Assembly (NCBI GenBank): GCA_050692555.1
Contig: JBOGVS010000034.1
Span: 1-34,695 of the forward strand
Source: DAITPV01 sp050692555
GTDB taxonomy: Bacteria; Actinomycetota; UBA4738; CALAEC01
Reading direction: 5' to 3'
DNA length: 34,695 bases
A program made the position numbers and the translations under genes. The notes beneath the pieces were generated by a model. That model worked only from the letters and a program-made list of their open reading frames with translations. It was not told the origin of the DNA and did no database searches. Below, piece after piece: positions 24,706-33,744 of the stretch (position 1 is the stretch's first letter; each line of letters opens with the position of its first letter).

Positions 24706-25593
24706 GTGGTAGACGCACCGAATGTGGCCCTCGTCGGGGCGGGCCGGATGGGTGGAGGCATGGCCCGGCGGGTGGCCGGGGCAAAGATCGATCTGGTCCT
24801 GTTCAACCGGACCCGGGCCACGGCGGAGGCCCTGGGCCGAGAGCTGGGTGCCCGGGTCGCCGGCACGGCCAGGGAAGCCGCCTCGGCGGCGGACGTGGTG
24901 GTGAGCTCGCTTGCCGACGACACCGCCGTGAAGGCTTCCTACGAGGGGCCCGACGGGCTGGCGGCAGGGCTTCGAACGGGAACCGTGGTGCTGGAGTCTA
25001 GCACGATCGATCCGGCCACCGTGGCGGAGATGGCTGCCCTGGTGGAGGAGCGAGGAGCCTCCCTGCTCGACACGCCGGTCTCCGGAAGCGTCCCCCTGCT
25101 GGAGCGAGGAGAGCTCATGGTGATGGCGGGCGGCGACCCGGAGGTCCTGGAGCGGGCCAGGCCGGTGCTCGAGACCTGGGCCTCACGCATCATCCACGTC
25201 GGAAAGACCGGAGCGGGGGCCACCATGAAGCTCGCGGTGAACGCCGTGGTCCACGGGCTCAACCAGGCCCTTGCCGAGGGCCTGGTTCTGGCGGAGCGGG
25301 CCGGGGTCGAGCGGACCACGGCCTACGAGGTGTTCGCCTCGAGCGCCGCGGCCGCGCCCTTCGTCCTGTACAAGCGTCCGGCGTACGAGCGCCCCGACGA
25401 GGCCCCGGTGGCATTCAGCCTGGATCTCTCGGCCAAGGACTTCGACCTCATCCTGGCCCTGGCGGAGCGCGTGGGGGTGCCGATGGACCAGGCGGCGGTG
25501 AACCGAGAGGTGGCTCGTGGGGCCATCGCCGCCGGGATGGGCCAGCGCGACCTCAGCGCCATCGCCGAATTCCTCCGCGGCCGTGAACCGTGA
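24706..25593 (+). CDS. NAD-binding beta-hydroxyacid dehydrogenase (3-hydroxyisobutyrate dehydrogenase-like)
   Basis: A 295-residue enzyme of the beta-hydroxyacid dehydrogenase family. The cofactor motif is VGAGRMGGG (residues 10-18), the substrate-loop segment is DTPVSGSVP (122-130), and the catalytic lysine is Lys175 in GAGATMKLAVN. These enzymes oxidise 3-hydroxyacids to semialdehydes or ketoacids, or run in reverse. The C-terminal helical domain is complete (LDLSAKDFDLILALAE). The GTG at 24706 is the best start; another GTG at 24724 is possible. It follows the SDR by 25 bases and probably acts in the same pathway. Confidence 0.8.
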   Translation: MVDAPNVALVGAGRMGGGMARRVAGAKIDLVLFNRTRATAEALGRELGARVAGTAREAASAADVVVSSLADDTAVKASYEGPDGLAAGLRTGTVVLESSTIDPATVAEMAALVEERGASLLDTPVSGSVPLLERGELMVMAGGDPEVLERARPVLETWASRIIHVGKTGAGATMKLAVNAVVHGLNQALAEGLVLAERAGVERTTAYEVFASSAAAAPFVLYKRPAYERPDEAPVAFSLDLSAKDFDLILALAERVGVPMDQAAVNREVARGAIAAGMGQRDLSAIAEFLRGREP

Positions 25594-25612
25594 CACCGCA
25601 CGTCGCCGAGAG

Positions 25613-25639
25613 CCGGGACCTTGCATGTCACGGTCCGGG
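25613..25639. repeat. Hairpin between the dehydrogenase and the transporter genes
   Basis: CCGGGACC (25613-25620) and GGTCCGGG (25632-25639) pair over eight bases with one mismatch around an 11-base loop. There is no T-run. It lies in the 106-base gap before the ABC transporter. It could be a partial terminator, an mRNA-stabilising hairpin or an operator. Confidence 0.4.
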
Positions 25640-25699
25640 AGGTGATGCCTGGGAGCCCGAGCTGACGGCCAAGCGAACGACGCCCCAAGGAGGTTCCAG

Positions 25700-26965
25700 A
25701 TGAAGCGTTCTCCCCCAGCGGAACGGATCACGGTGGTGTTGGCGTGCATGGTGGTCCTCACGGGAGCGTGCACCGGGGGCGAGCCGGAGGGAACCGAAAG
25801 GACACCCTCCGAGCCCATCGTGGTGGGGTCGACCCTGTCACTCACCGGGGCCCTGGCGCCCACGGCGATCATCCATCAGATCACCGGGGACCTGTTCATC
25901 GAACGCCTGAACGAGCAGGGCGGACTCCTGGGCCGCTCGGTCGAGTGGGAAGCGCTGGACGACGAATCCGACGAAGCCAACGTGTCCAGCCTGTACGAGC
26001 GGCTGATCACGCAGGAGGGGGTCGATCTCATCATGGGCCCCTACGCGACCCCCAACATCCTCGCCGCCATGGCCGTGGCGGAGCGGCATGGGTACGTCCT
26101 CCCCCAGCACACCGCGGTTCTGGCCTACGCGTTGACCTACGATTGCCAGTTCCCTGCGTGGTCCGCCTCCGGGCAGCCGAACGAGTTCGTTCCGAACGAG
26201 GTGTTCGATGCGCTCCAGACGCTCCCCGCTCCTCCCGAGACGATCGCGTTCCTCACGAACCAGGCGGGGTCGACGGATTACATCTCCCACGGGGAGCCCA
26301 ACGAGGACGACGTCGGGGCCGTGGACATCGCATCGGAACGAGGGTACGAGGTGGTCCTGGACGTCGATTACCCGCCGGACATCAGCGACTGGGGCCCCAT
26401 CGCCTCACAGGTTCGGGATGCGGCCCCTGACCTCGTCTGGATGAGCGGTCTCGCCGTCGATCCGGTGGGCTTCGTGGAAGCCTTCCAGCAACTGGACGAC
26501 GACGTCCCCGGGATGTTCCTCCTCTTCCCCGCTCCCGGCGCGGTGCTGGGACTCGGGGAGGCGGCCGAGGGGGCTCTCTCCGTCTCGATCTTCGAGCCGA
26601 ACGAGGCGATCCTCGATCGATCCGGCCCGGAGGTCACGGAGATCGTGGGTGACTTCGAGGCCGCGGCCACCGAGGCGGGGCTCCCGTACACCGCCATGGA
26701 GACACAGGCGGTGGCCTCTTGGACCGCATGGGAGATCCTGGTGAGTGGGGTCGAGGGAGCCGACAGCCTGGACCACCAGGAGATCTGCAGCCACCTACAG
26801 GCGAATGGTGCCGACACGACGTTCTTCGGCCATCTCACCTTCGATCCCGACCAGAACAACTTCTACGACAGCCCCCAGGGCATCAAGCAGGTCCAGGACG
26901 GGGAGTGGGTGCTCGTCTGGCCGGAGGACGTGGCAGCCGCGGAGATCCGCGAGCTGGAGGGTTGA
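25700..26965 (+). CDS. Liv-type ABC transporter substrate-binding lipoprotein
   Basis: A 421-residue periplasmic-type binding protein of the branched-chain amino acid (LivK/type 1) family. It has a signal peptide ending in VLTGAC, with Cys24 the likely lipidated residue; the residue at -3 is Thr, so the lipobox is slightly atypical. A Gly/Glu/Thr-rich linker follows. The mature part starts IVVGSTLSLTGA, the standard opening. The family binds amino acids, amides, urea or aromatic acids, and the ligand cannot be told from the sequence. A strong AGGAGG site precedes the ATG. It is the first gene of the transporter set. Confidence 0.88.
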   Translation: MKRSPPAERITVVLACMVVLTGACTGGEPEGTERTPSEPIVVGSTLSLTGALAPTAIIHQITGDLFIERLNEQGGLLGRSVEWEALDDESDEANVSSLYERLITQEGVDLIMGPYATPNILAAMAVAERHGYVLPQHTAVLAYALTYDCQFPAWSASGQPNEFVPNEVFDALQTLPAPPETIAFLTNQAGSTDYISHGEPNEDDVGAVDIASERGYEVVLDVDYPPDISDWGPIASQVRDAAPDLVWMSGLAVDPVGFVEAFQQLDDDVPGMFLLFPAPGAVLGLGEAAEGALSVSIFEPNEAILDRSGPEVTEIVGDFEAAATEAGLPYTAMETQAVASWTAWEILVSGVEGADSLDHQEICSHLQANGADTTFFGHLTFDPDQNNFYDSPQGIKQVQDGEWVLVWPEDVAAAEIRELEG

Positions 26966-26972
26966 TGACGGG

Positions 26973-27839
26973 TTGATCGTCCTGCAGGCGGCGCTCTCCG
27001 GTCTCATGATCGGAGGCCTCTACGCCGTCATGGCCATGGGCCTGTCCCTCTCCTGGGGCATGCTGAAGGTCATCAATCTCGCCCACTTCGGATTCATCCT
27101 TCTGGGGAGTTACCTCTCCTTCCAACTGGTGACGTCGACGGGCGCCGATCCGCTCCTCACCGTGGTGGTGACGGCTCCGGCTTTCTTCCTCGTCGGCGCG
27201 GCCCTGCAGTGGATCTTCGACCGGTTCCGGGTCACCGAGTTCAACTCGCTCCTGATCAGCTTCGGCTTCTTGATCGCCCTGATCCAACTGATCACGAACA
27301 TCTGGACCGCCGACTTCCGGCGCGTCGCTGCGGCCGAGAACCCCTACGCCACGGGATCGATCGCTTTGGGGAGCCTCGCGGTGCCGGTTCCCCGACTGCT
27401 TGCCTTCCTCGCGGGCCTGGCCATCGCCGGTGCCGGTCAGTACGTATTGACGCGGACCTTCGTCGGGAGAGCGGTCCGGGCGCTGGCCGAGGACCGGCAG
27501 ATGGCCGCGGCGTTCGGCGTGGATCCGGGCCGGATCGGGGTGACCCTCGCCGGGCTTGCGGCCGCGACCGGAGCGGTGAGCGGCATGCTCATCGCCATCG
27601 GCAGCGCCATCTTCCCCGCCCTGGCCTTCGAGTGGTTCGGCATCGTGTTCGTGATCGTGATCCTGGGCGGGATTGGCCACCTGCTGGGAACCCTGGGGGC
27701 CGGGCTGCTCGTCGGGATGCTCTCGGCCGTGGTGACGGTGACGTGGTCACCGGCCATGGCTCCGTTCGTGCTCTTCGGGATCCTGATCCTGACGTTGTTG
27801 TTTCGTCCCTACGGACTGTTCGGTCGGAGGGTGCGTTGA
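26973..27839 (+). CDS. livH: Branched-chain amino acid-type ABC permease (LivH)
   Basis: A 288-residue permease with about eight membrane segments. It starts with LQAALSGLMIGGLYAVMAMG and contains VINLAHFGFILLGSYL, both characteristic of LivH. The EAA-like region with AEDRQMAAAFGVD lies near residue 170. The TTG start at 26973 comes seven bases after the stop of the binding-protein gene; no other start in this frame is convincing. GGAGGG about eleven bases upstream may be the ribosome binding site. Confidence 0.85.
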   Translation: MIVLQAALSGLMIGGLYAVMAMGLSLSWGMLKVINLAHFGFILLGSYLSFQLVTSTGADPLLTVVVTAPAFFLVGAALQWIFDRFRVTEFNSLLISFGFLIALIQLITNIWTADFRRVAAAENPYATGSIALGSLAVPVPRLLAFLAGLAIAGAGQYVLTRTFVGRAVRALAEDRQMAAAFGVDPGRIGVTLAGLAAATGAVSGMLIAIGSAIFPALAFEWFGIVFVIVILGGIGHLLGTLGAGLLVGMLSAVVTVTWSPAMAPFVLFGILILTLLFRPYGLFGRRVR

Positions 27840-29746
27840 CCCTCCGGAGAGGGCTGCTCGGCTTCTTCGTCCTGGGCGCCCTGCTGCTCTTGATCCCCAC
27901 GCTGCGCCAGTTGGTGGACTTCCCGGTCTTCTACCTGGTCTTCGCCACGTTCCTGTGCTTCTGGATCGCCCAGGCGACCAGTTGGAACGTCCTCTCCGGC
28001 TACAGCGGGTACTTCAGCTTCGGCCAAGCCGCCTTCTTCGGCACGGGCGTGTACACCTCTGCCGTGCTGGCGGTGCGCTTCGACTGGAACTTCTTCCTCA
28101 CCATCCCGGTCGCCGGGGCATCCTCCGCGGTGCTCGGAGCGCTGGTGGGAGCACTGGCCTTTCGCCTCAGCAAGCTGCGAGGAGAGATCTTCGCCCTGCT
28201 GACCCTGGCGGTCTCCTTCATCCTGGCCTCGGTCGTTCGCATCAGCAGCACCCTGGGGGGCGGGCAGGGCCTGACCGTCACCATCCCGGAGTACCCGGCC
28301 TTCCTCGGTGAGTTCCCCGACCTGATCTTCCGGATGAGCGTGGCCGTTGCCGTCGGGGCCCTGGCCACGGCCTTCGCCGTTCAGCACTCCCGCCTGGGAA
28401 TGGGGCTCTTCGCCATCCGGGACGCCGAGGACGTCGCCGAAGGCCTGGGGGTACCGACGTTCCGGCACAAGATGGTGGCGCTCGTGGTGAGCGGTTTCAT
28501 CGCCGGGACCGCCGGCAGCATCTTCGCCCTCCAGGTGGGGTTCATCACCGTGGGACAGGTGTTCGGGCTCACCGTGCCGCTGTTCGTCATCGTCATGAGC
28601 GTCCTGGGAGGGCGCCTGCACTGGGCCGGCCCGCTGATCGGCGCGTCCCTGGTCTACACGCTTCAGGATCGCCTGGCCGGCTCGGGATTCGAGGGATGGA
28701 GCCGGATCGCTCTGGGGCTGGTGCTCGCTGCGCTGGTATTGCTGGCCCCCCAGGGCCTGCTGGACCGATACCGGGCCCGTCTCCGGGCCTCGCTCGGCGT
28801 CTTCATCGCGGTGCTGGCCGGCCTGGCTCTCGCTCGGTGGGTGGGCGGGCCGATCGACTGGCTGGCCATCGCCATGCTGGCCAGCGCCGTGGTCGCCCTC
28901 CTGCCTGGGGCCCGGCGAGCGGCGGCGGTCCGCCGGCCATCCCCCCGACGGGCCGAGGAGGCCCGGCCGGCGGCGCCGGTGGCGACCCGCGGGCCCGGCC
29001 ATCCGGCGACGAACGGGCCCCCGCTGCTGGAATGCAGGGGAGTGACGAAGCGGTTCGGAGGCCTCCACGCCCTCCATGGAGTGTCGCTTCAGGTGCTGGG
29101 AGGGGAGGTCGTCGCGCTCGTGGGCCCCAACGGTTCCGGGAAGTCGACCCTGATCAACGTGGTGTCCGGATCGGTACCCACGACATCGGGGGAGGTCTGG
29201 CTGAACGGCCATCGAGTCGACGTCATCGAGCCACACCACAGGGCGCACCTCGGTCTCGCTCGTTCGTACCAGATCCCGGCGCCGTTCGAGGCGATGACGG
29301 TACGGGACAACGTGGCCGTGGCCCTGGTATTCGGCCGCGACGCGCTCTCCCTCGAGCGGGCCAGGGAGGTCGCCGAGGGCCACCTGGAGCTGGTCGGTCT
29401 TGCCGGGGTGGCCGACGCCTTCCCCTCGCAGATCAACCTGCACCAACGAAGGATGCTGGAGATGGCCCGCGCGTTGGCAACCGGCCCCCGCCTGCTCCTC
29501 CTCGACGAGGTCCTCGCCGGCCTGAACCCGGTGGAGATCGAGAGGGCCCTCTCGGTGGTTCGGGAGATCCACGGATCGGGGGTCACCATCGTCATCGTGG
29601 AGCACCTGATACGGGTGGTCACCGGACTGGCCACCAGAGTGGTCGTTCTCGACGAGGGCCGGATCCTGGCCCAGGGCGATCCTTCCGAGGTCATGGAGGA
29701 CCCCGCCGTGGTCAGGGCCTACCTGGGGGAGACCCAGCGTGCTTGA
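27836..29746 (+). CDS. LivM-LivG fusion: ABC permease joined to ATPase
   Basis: A 636-residue fusion. Residues 1-345 are a LivM permease with about eight to ten membrane segments and the FSFGQAAFFGTGVYT motif. A Pro/Arg/Ala-rich linker (about 360-395) leads to a LivG-type ATPase. Walker A is GPNGSGKST near residue 430, Walker B is LLLLDEVLAGLNP, and the H-loop is IVEHL. The ABC signature is strongly changed: INLHQ (533-537) stands where LSGGQ or LSYGQ is expected. The gene starts with TTG overlapping the LivH stop as TTGA, behind a GGAGGG site. One reading frame covers both domains, so the fusion is real in this sequence. Confidence 0.85.
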   Translation: MTLRRGLLGFFVLGALLLLIPTLRQLVDFPVFYLVFATFLCFWIAQATSWNVLSGYSGYFSFGQAAFFGTGVYTSAVLAVRFDWNFFLTIPVAGASSAVLGALVGALAFRLSKLRGEIFALLTLAVSFILASVVRISSTLGGGQGLTVTIPEYPAFLGEFPDLIFRMSVAVAVGALATAFAVQHSRLGMGLFAIRDAEDVAEGLGVPTFRHKMVALVVSGFIAGTAGSIFALQVGFITVGQVFGLTVPLFVIVMSVLGGRLHWAGPLIGASLVYTLQDRLAGSGFEGWSRIALGLVLAALVLLAPQGLLDRYRARLRASLGVFIAVLAGLALARWVGGPIDWLAIAMLASAVVALLPGARRAAAVRRPSPRRAEEARPAAPVATRGPGHPATNGPPLLECRGVTKRFGGLHALHGVSLQVLGGEVVALVGPNGSGKSTLINVVSGSVPTTSGEVWLNGHRVDVIEPHHRAHLGLARSYQIPAPFEAMTVRDNVAVALVFGRDALSLERAREVAEGHLELVGLAGVADAFPSQINLHQRRMLEMARALATGPRLLLLDEVLAGLNPVEIERALSVVREIHGSGVTIVIVEHLIRVVTGLATRVVVLDEGRILAQGDPSEVMEDPAVVRAYLGETQRA

Positions 29747-30443
29747 GGTGACGGGGCTGGACGTCCGCTACGGCGCCGCTCGGGCCCTGTGGGGCACCGA
29801 CCTCCAGGTGGAAGCGGGAGAGGTGGTGACCGTGGTGGGCCCCAACGGCGCCGGGAAGACCACCCTGGTGAACGCGATCGCCGGCCTCATCCCGATCCGC
29901 GCCGGGAAGATCTCCATGGGAGGTGCCGATCTGGCCGGATTTCCGAGCCACCGGGTCTGCGAGGCCGGAGTGGCCATCGTGCCGGAGGGCCGGCGCATCT
30001 TCTCGTCGATGACGGCCGAGGAGAATCTCCTCCTGGGCGCCCACCGTCAAGCGGCTCGCCCGACTGCGAAGCAACGAGCGGGAGAGGTCTACGAGCTCTT
30101 TCCAAGATTGCGTGAGCGGGCCAGACAACGAGCGGGGACGCTCAGCGGGGGGGAGCAACAGATGCTCTCCATCGGACGGGCCCTGATGTCGAACCCGCGA
30201 ATGCTGCTCATGGACGAGCCGTCGTTGGGGCTGGCTCCCGTCATGGTGGATCGTATCTTCACGGCGATCGGTGAGATCGCGGGGTCCGGAACGTCGATCC
30301 TCCTCGTCGAGCAGAACATCGCCCGCGCGCTCGACGTCTCAACCCGCGGGTACCTGATGAACGAGGGAAGGATCGTGCTCTCGGGAACCCCGGAGTGGCT
30401 TCGGGCCAACAAGGAGGTGCGGAGGATCTGTCTGGGGATCTGA
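29739..30443 (+). CDS. livF: Branched-chain amino acid-type ABC ATPase (LivF)
   Basis: A 234-residue ATPase of the LivF family. Walker A is GPNGAGKTT, the signature is an intact LSGGEQQ, Walker B is MLLMDEPSLGLAP and the H-loop region is LLVEQNI, with Gln in place of His as usual for LivF. Beside the degenerate LivG half, this subunit would supply the one canonical signature of the dimer. The GTG start overlaps the end of the fusion gene by eight bases. It is the last rightward gene and ends five bases from the convergent E1 beta gene. Confidence 0.9.
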   Translation: MLEVTGLDVRYGAARALWGTDLQVEAGEVVTVVGPNGAGKTTLVNAIAGLIPIRAGKISMGGADLAGFPSHRVCEAGVAIVPEGRRIFSSMTAEENLLLGAHRQAARPTAKQRAGEVYELFPRLRERARQRAGTLSGGEQQMLSIGRALMSNPRMLLMDEPSLGLAPVMVDRIFTAIGEIAGSGTSILLVEQNIARALDVSTRGYLMNEGRIVLSGTPEWLRANKEVRRICLGI

Positions 30444-30448
30444 GCCTG

Positions 30449-31423
30449 TTACCCCCGGGCCCCGGACACCACGTCGACGATGCGGTCGACGGAGGGGATC
30501 ACCCGATCCTCCAGGCCATCGGTGGCGGGGAGGGGGACGTGCGGGGTGGTGATCCGGATCACCGGACCGTCCAGTCCCCAGAACCCCTCCTCGGCCACGA
30601 TCGAGGCCACCTCGGCTCCCCATCCACACAGCCGGGGGTTCTCCTCCACGGTGAACAGATGGGAGGTCTTGGCCACCGACCCCAGGAGCGTGGCGGTATC
30701 GAGGGGGACCAGGGAGCGGACGTCCACCACCTCGGCGGAGATGCCCCTCCCCTCGAGCCGGTCGGCGGCGTCCAGGGTCTTGGGGACCATCGCGCCGAGG
30801 GCCGCGATGGTGACGTCCTCTCCCTCCCGGCGGACGGTCGCGGCCCCCAGGCGGTCAACGATCTCGCCGTCGGGGACGTCCTCCTTCACCGAGTACATCA
30901 CCTTCGGCTCCAGGACGATGACGGGATCGTCGTCGCGGACGGCCGCCGCCAGGAGCCCGATCATGTCGGTGGGGGTGGAGGGAACCACCACCTTCAGACC
31001 GGGAACCGCCATCGTCCAGTTCTCCACGCTCTGAGAGTGCTGAGCGCCGAAGCGAGCCCCGCCGCCGTTGGCGGAACGGATCACCAGCGGCAGGGTGATC
31101 TGTCCGTCGGTCATGTACCGGGTCTTGGCGATCTGGTTGGCCACGATGTCCCAACAGACAGCGAAGAAGTCACTGAACATCAGCTCGGCGATGGGGCGGA
31201 GCCCGTTCATTGCCGCTCCCATCACCGCCCCGGTGATGGCCTGCTCTGAGATGGGGGTGTCCCGGACGCGGCGGGGACCGAAGCGCTCCAGAAGGCCCTC
31301 GGTGGTCTTGAACACCCCTCCGGCCGCGGCCACGTCCTCCCCGATGAAGTAGACCCGGTCGTCGCGCTCCATCTCCTGGGCGATCCCTCTGGCCACGGCC
31401 TCCCGGAAGGTCAGTTCCGCCAC
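30449..31423 (-). CDS. Thiamine-dependent 2-oxoacid dehydrogenase E1 beta subunit
   Basis: A 324-residue subunit of a pyruvate/acetoin/branched-chain-type E1 enzyme. Typical segments are YFIGEDVAAAGGVFKTTEGL, DTPISEQAITGAVMGAAMNG and a conserved C-terminal TPHVPLPATDGLED. Together with E1 alpha it would decarboxylate a 2-oxoacid or cleave acetoin and pass the acyl group to a lipoyl E2. No E2 or E3 gene is visible here. The GTG at 31423 overlaps the alpha stop codon by 13 bases, which shows coupled translation. Confidence 0.88.
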   Translation of the reverse strand: MAELTFREAVARGIAQEMERDDRVYFIGEDVAAAGGVFKTTEGLLERFGPRRVRDTPISEQAITGAVMGAAMNGLRPIAELMFSDFFAVCWDIVANQIAKTRYMTDGQITLPLVIRSANGGGARFGAQHSQSVENWTMAVPGLKVVVPSTPTDMIGLLAAAVRDDDPVIVLEPKVMYSVKEDVPDGEIVDRLGAATVRREGEDVTIAALGAMVPKTLDAADRLEGRGISAEVVDVRSLVPLDTATLLGSVAKTSHLFTVEENPRLCGWGAEVASIVAEEGFWGLDGPVIRITTPHVPLPATDGLEDRVIPSVDRIVDVVSGARG

Positions 31424-32424
31424 GACGACCCCCCGTCCGCCCACATCCCGGCCTCCACCTCGTCCGCCGACGGGACCGGCGCGGCCCGAGCAGCTGCGGT
31501 GGCCTCGTCGATCGCGGCCTCGGCATTCTTCTCCAACTCCCCCAGCTCCGCCTCGGCGACTCCAACCGACAGCAGGCGTTCCCGATACCGAGGGATGGGG
31601 TCGCGGGACAGCCACTCCCGCACCTCCTCCTCGGGGCGGTACTTCCCCGGATCGGCCCGGGAGTGTCCGCCGTGCCGGTACGTCTTGGCCTCGACCAGCG
31701 AGGGGCCGCCTCCCTCCCGGGCCCGGGCCAGGCAGTCGGCGGCAACGCGGTACACCTCGTCCGCGTCGTTGCCGTCGACCACGACCCCGTCCAGCCCGTA
31801 GGCGGCGGCGCGGTCGGCGGCGGGGTGCTCGACCGCGGTGACGGCGGCGATCGGCGTGTACTCCATGTACAGGTTGTTCTCGCAGACGTACACGACGGGG
31901 AGCTTCCACACCGCGGCCATGTTCAGGGACTCGTGGAAGGCGCCGATGTTGGTGGTCCCGTCACCGAAGAAGCACGTCACCACCTGACCCGTGGCTCGCT
32001 CCTGGGCCGCCCAGGCGGCCCCGGCGGCCACCGGCATGTGCGATCCGACGATCGCGTAGGAGCCCATGGCTCCGTGCTCCACGTCGGTGAGATGCATTGA
32101 GCCGCCCTTCCCACCGCAGATGCCCGTGGCCTTTCCCATCAGCTCGGCCATCAACGCCGACATCGGTGCCCCCCGCATCAGCGTGTGGAGGTGCCCTCGG
32201 TAGGTGCAGAAGCTGAGATCCTCCGGGCGCATCGCGGCCACGAACCCCGCGGCCACGGCCTCCTGACCGGTGGCCAGGTGAGAGGTGCCCTTGATGAGCC
32301 CCTCCATGAAGAGATCGTGGGCCCGCCGCTCGAACGCCCGGCCCTCCAGCATCATCCGGTACATCTCGAGCCGGATGGCCCGGTCGATCTGGCTCGACTC
32401 CACCTGGTCGCTCTTCGTGGCCAT
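31411..32424 (-). CDS. Thiamine-dependent 2-oxoacid dehydrogenase E1 alpha subunit
   Basis: A 337-residue E1 alpha subunit. The thiamine diphosphate motif begins GDGTTNIGAFHES and ends ENN about 27 residues later. GKGGSMHL and RGHLHTLMRG are typical as well. TYRHGGHSRADPGKYR matches the loop usually seen in acetoin- or pyruvate-type E1 enzymes. Substrate choice among pyruvate, acetoin and branched 2-oxoacids is open. The ATG at 32424 lies 11 bases after the M24 stop, so M24, alpha and beta form an operon in that order. Confidence 0.88.
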   Translation of the reverse strand: MATKSDQVESSQIDRAIRLEMYRMMLEGRAFERRAHDLFMEGLIKGTSHLATGQEAVAAGFVAAMRPEDLSFCTYRGHLHTLMRGAPMSALMAELMGKATGICGGKGGSMHLTDVEHGAMGSYAIVGSHMPVAAGAAWAAQERATGQVVTCFFGDGTTNIGAFHESLNMAAVWKLPVVYVCENNLYMEYTPIAAVTAVEHPAADRAAAYGLDGVVVDGNDADEVYRVAADCLARAREGGGPSLVEAKTYRHGGHSRADPGKYRPEEEVREWLSRDPIPRYRERLLSVGVAEAELGELEKNAEAAIDEATAAARAAPVPSADEVEAGMWADGGSSWRN

Positions 32425-32435
32425 CCCGGTCCGGG

Positions 32436-33692
32436 TCAGTACTCGTTCGCCACCATCAGCTCTTCGCACGGGAAGAGCGTGATCACCCTGGGCCCCTCGG
32501 CCGTGCAGACGACCTCTTCCTCGATCCTCGCCGCCGACCGGCCGTCCGATGCGGGGCAGTACGTCTCCAGGGCAAACAGCATGCCCTCCTTCAGCTCGAT
32601 CGGGTCGGCCAGCGAGTTCAGGCGGCTGATGATGGGGCGCTCGTGAAGCCCGACCCCCACTCCGTGTCCGAACTGGAGGCCGAAGGCGTCCATCTCGTCC
32701 ACGAACCCGAACTCCTCGGCCTTCGGCCACACCTTGGCGATCTCGTCAGTGCTCACGCCGGGTTTGACGAGGTCGATCGCGGCGTCCATCCATTCCCGGG
32801 AACGCTTGAACGCGTCGCGTTGCGCCTGGGTCGCTCGGCCGACCACGAACGTTCGGTAGTAGCACGTCCGGTAGCCGTTGAAGACGTGGATGATGTCGAA
32901 GTACGCCTGGTCGCCCGGTCGGATGAGCCGGTCGGAGAAGACGTGAGGATGGGGGCTGCACCGTTCCCCGGCGATCGAGTTGATGGCCTCGACGAACTCA
33001 GAACCCATCTCGAGCAGCCGGCCCTGGGCCAGAGCCACGATGTCGCTCTCCCGGACGCCCGGCTTGAGCGCCTCGAAGATGTCCTGGTACACACCGTCCA
33101 CCATGGCGCAGGCTTGGGTCAGCAAGGTGATCTCGTCGGGACTCTTGATCTCTCGGGCGTCCGCCATCACCTGCTGGCCGTCGCGGACCTCGATCCCGGC
33201 GCGCTGGAGCTCCAGGAACACCGAGGTCTCCGCGAGGTCGACGCCCAGGGGCATGGCCGCCACGCCCTCTTCCCTCATGATCGACCGGATCTCCTGGGCG
33301 GCCCGGGCCTGGAGACCGACCCGCGGGTGGATGGCTCCCTGGAGCCCGGTGTTCCCGCCGACCGAGTTCGTCTGGTCGTACATGTGAGGGAGCTGGCGGC
33401 GATGCGCCTTCGCCGCCGAGCCGAAGTCGAAGATGCGGGGGCGCCCGGTGCGGGTCAGCAGGGCGTACCGCTCCCCCTTGTTGAACGCCCAGTACCCGAT
33501 GTGGGTTCCGGTGACGTAACGGATGTTGCTGGTCTCGAACAGCAGCAGGGCACCGAGGTCCGATCCCTCGAGGGCCTCTTGAGTCCGCTGGAGCCGGTAT
33601 CGACGGAGCCGGTCGAAGTCCACCCGGATCTCCCAGTCGACGCCCTGGACTCCCGGGGCGGCGGTCGTGGCGACCGGGAACTCACTGGTCAT
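32436..33692 (-). CDS. M24B (aminopeptidase P/creatinase-like) family protein with altered metal site
   Basis: A 418-residue protein with a creatinase-like N-terminal domain (about 20-185) and a pita-bread M24 domain (190-418). Of the usual metal ligands, Asp266 (FDIIHVF), His343 (QFGHGVG), Glu376 (FALETY) and a Glu at 391-393 are present. The second Asp is replaced by Cys277 in YRTCYYRTF. M24 members range from peptidases to creatinase, ectoine hydrolase and the DMSP lyase DddP, so peptidase activity should not be assumed. A GGGAGGGG-type ribosome binding site sets the ATG at 33692. It leads the E1 operon. Confidence 0.8.
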   Translation of the reverse strand: MTSEFPVATTAAPGVQGVDWEIRVDFDRLRRYRLQRTQEALEGSDLGALLLFETSNIRYVTGTHIGYWAFNKGERYALLTRTGRPRIFDFGSAAKAHRRQLPHMYDQTNSVGGNTGLQGAIHPRVGLQARAAQEIRSIMREEGVAAMPLGVDLAETSVFLELQRAGIEVRDGQQVMADAREIKSPDEITLLTQACAMVDGVYQDIFEALKPGVRESDIVALAQGRLLEMGSEFVEAINSIAGERCSPHPHVFSDRLIRPGDQAYFDIIHVFNGYRTCYYRTFVVGRATQAQRDAFKRSREWMDAAIDLVKPGVSTDEIAKVWPKAEEFGFVDEMDAFGLQFGHGVGVGLHERPIISRLNSLADPIELKEGMLFALETYCPASDGRSAARIEEEVVCTAEGPRVITLFPCEELMVANEY

Positions 33693-33744
33693 CGGCCCTC
33701 CCCTCCCGCTCGGACGAATCCAGTGCCACTGATTTCCCCATTCA

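Noticed and set aside
27809..29605. 598-codon open frame antisense to the LivM-LivG fusion
   Set aside because: Low-complexity His/Gln/Arg/Glu-rich translation without family features; the sense strand carries clear permease and ATPase motifs.
32436..33692. Assignment of the M24B protein as DMSP lyase DddP or ectoine hydrolase
   Set aside because: Both belong to the same superfamily, but the Cys in the metal site and the missing companion genes (for example doeB-D or acrylate genes) do not support either name.
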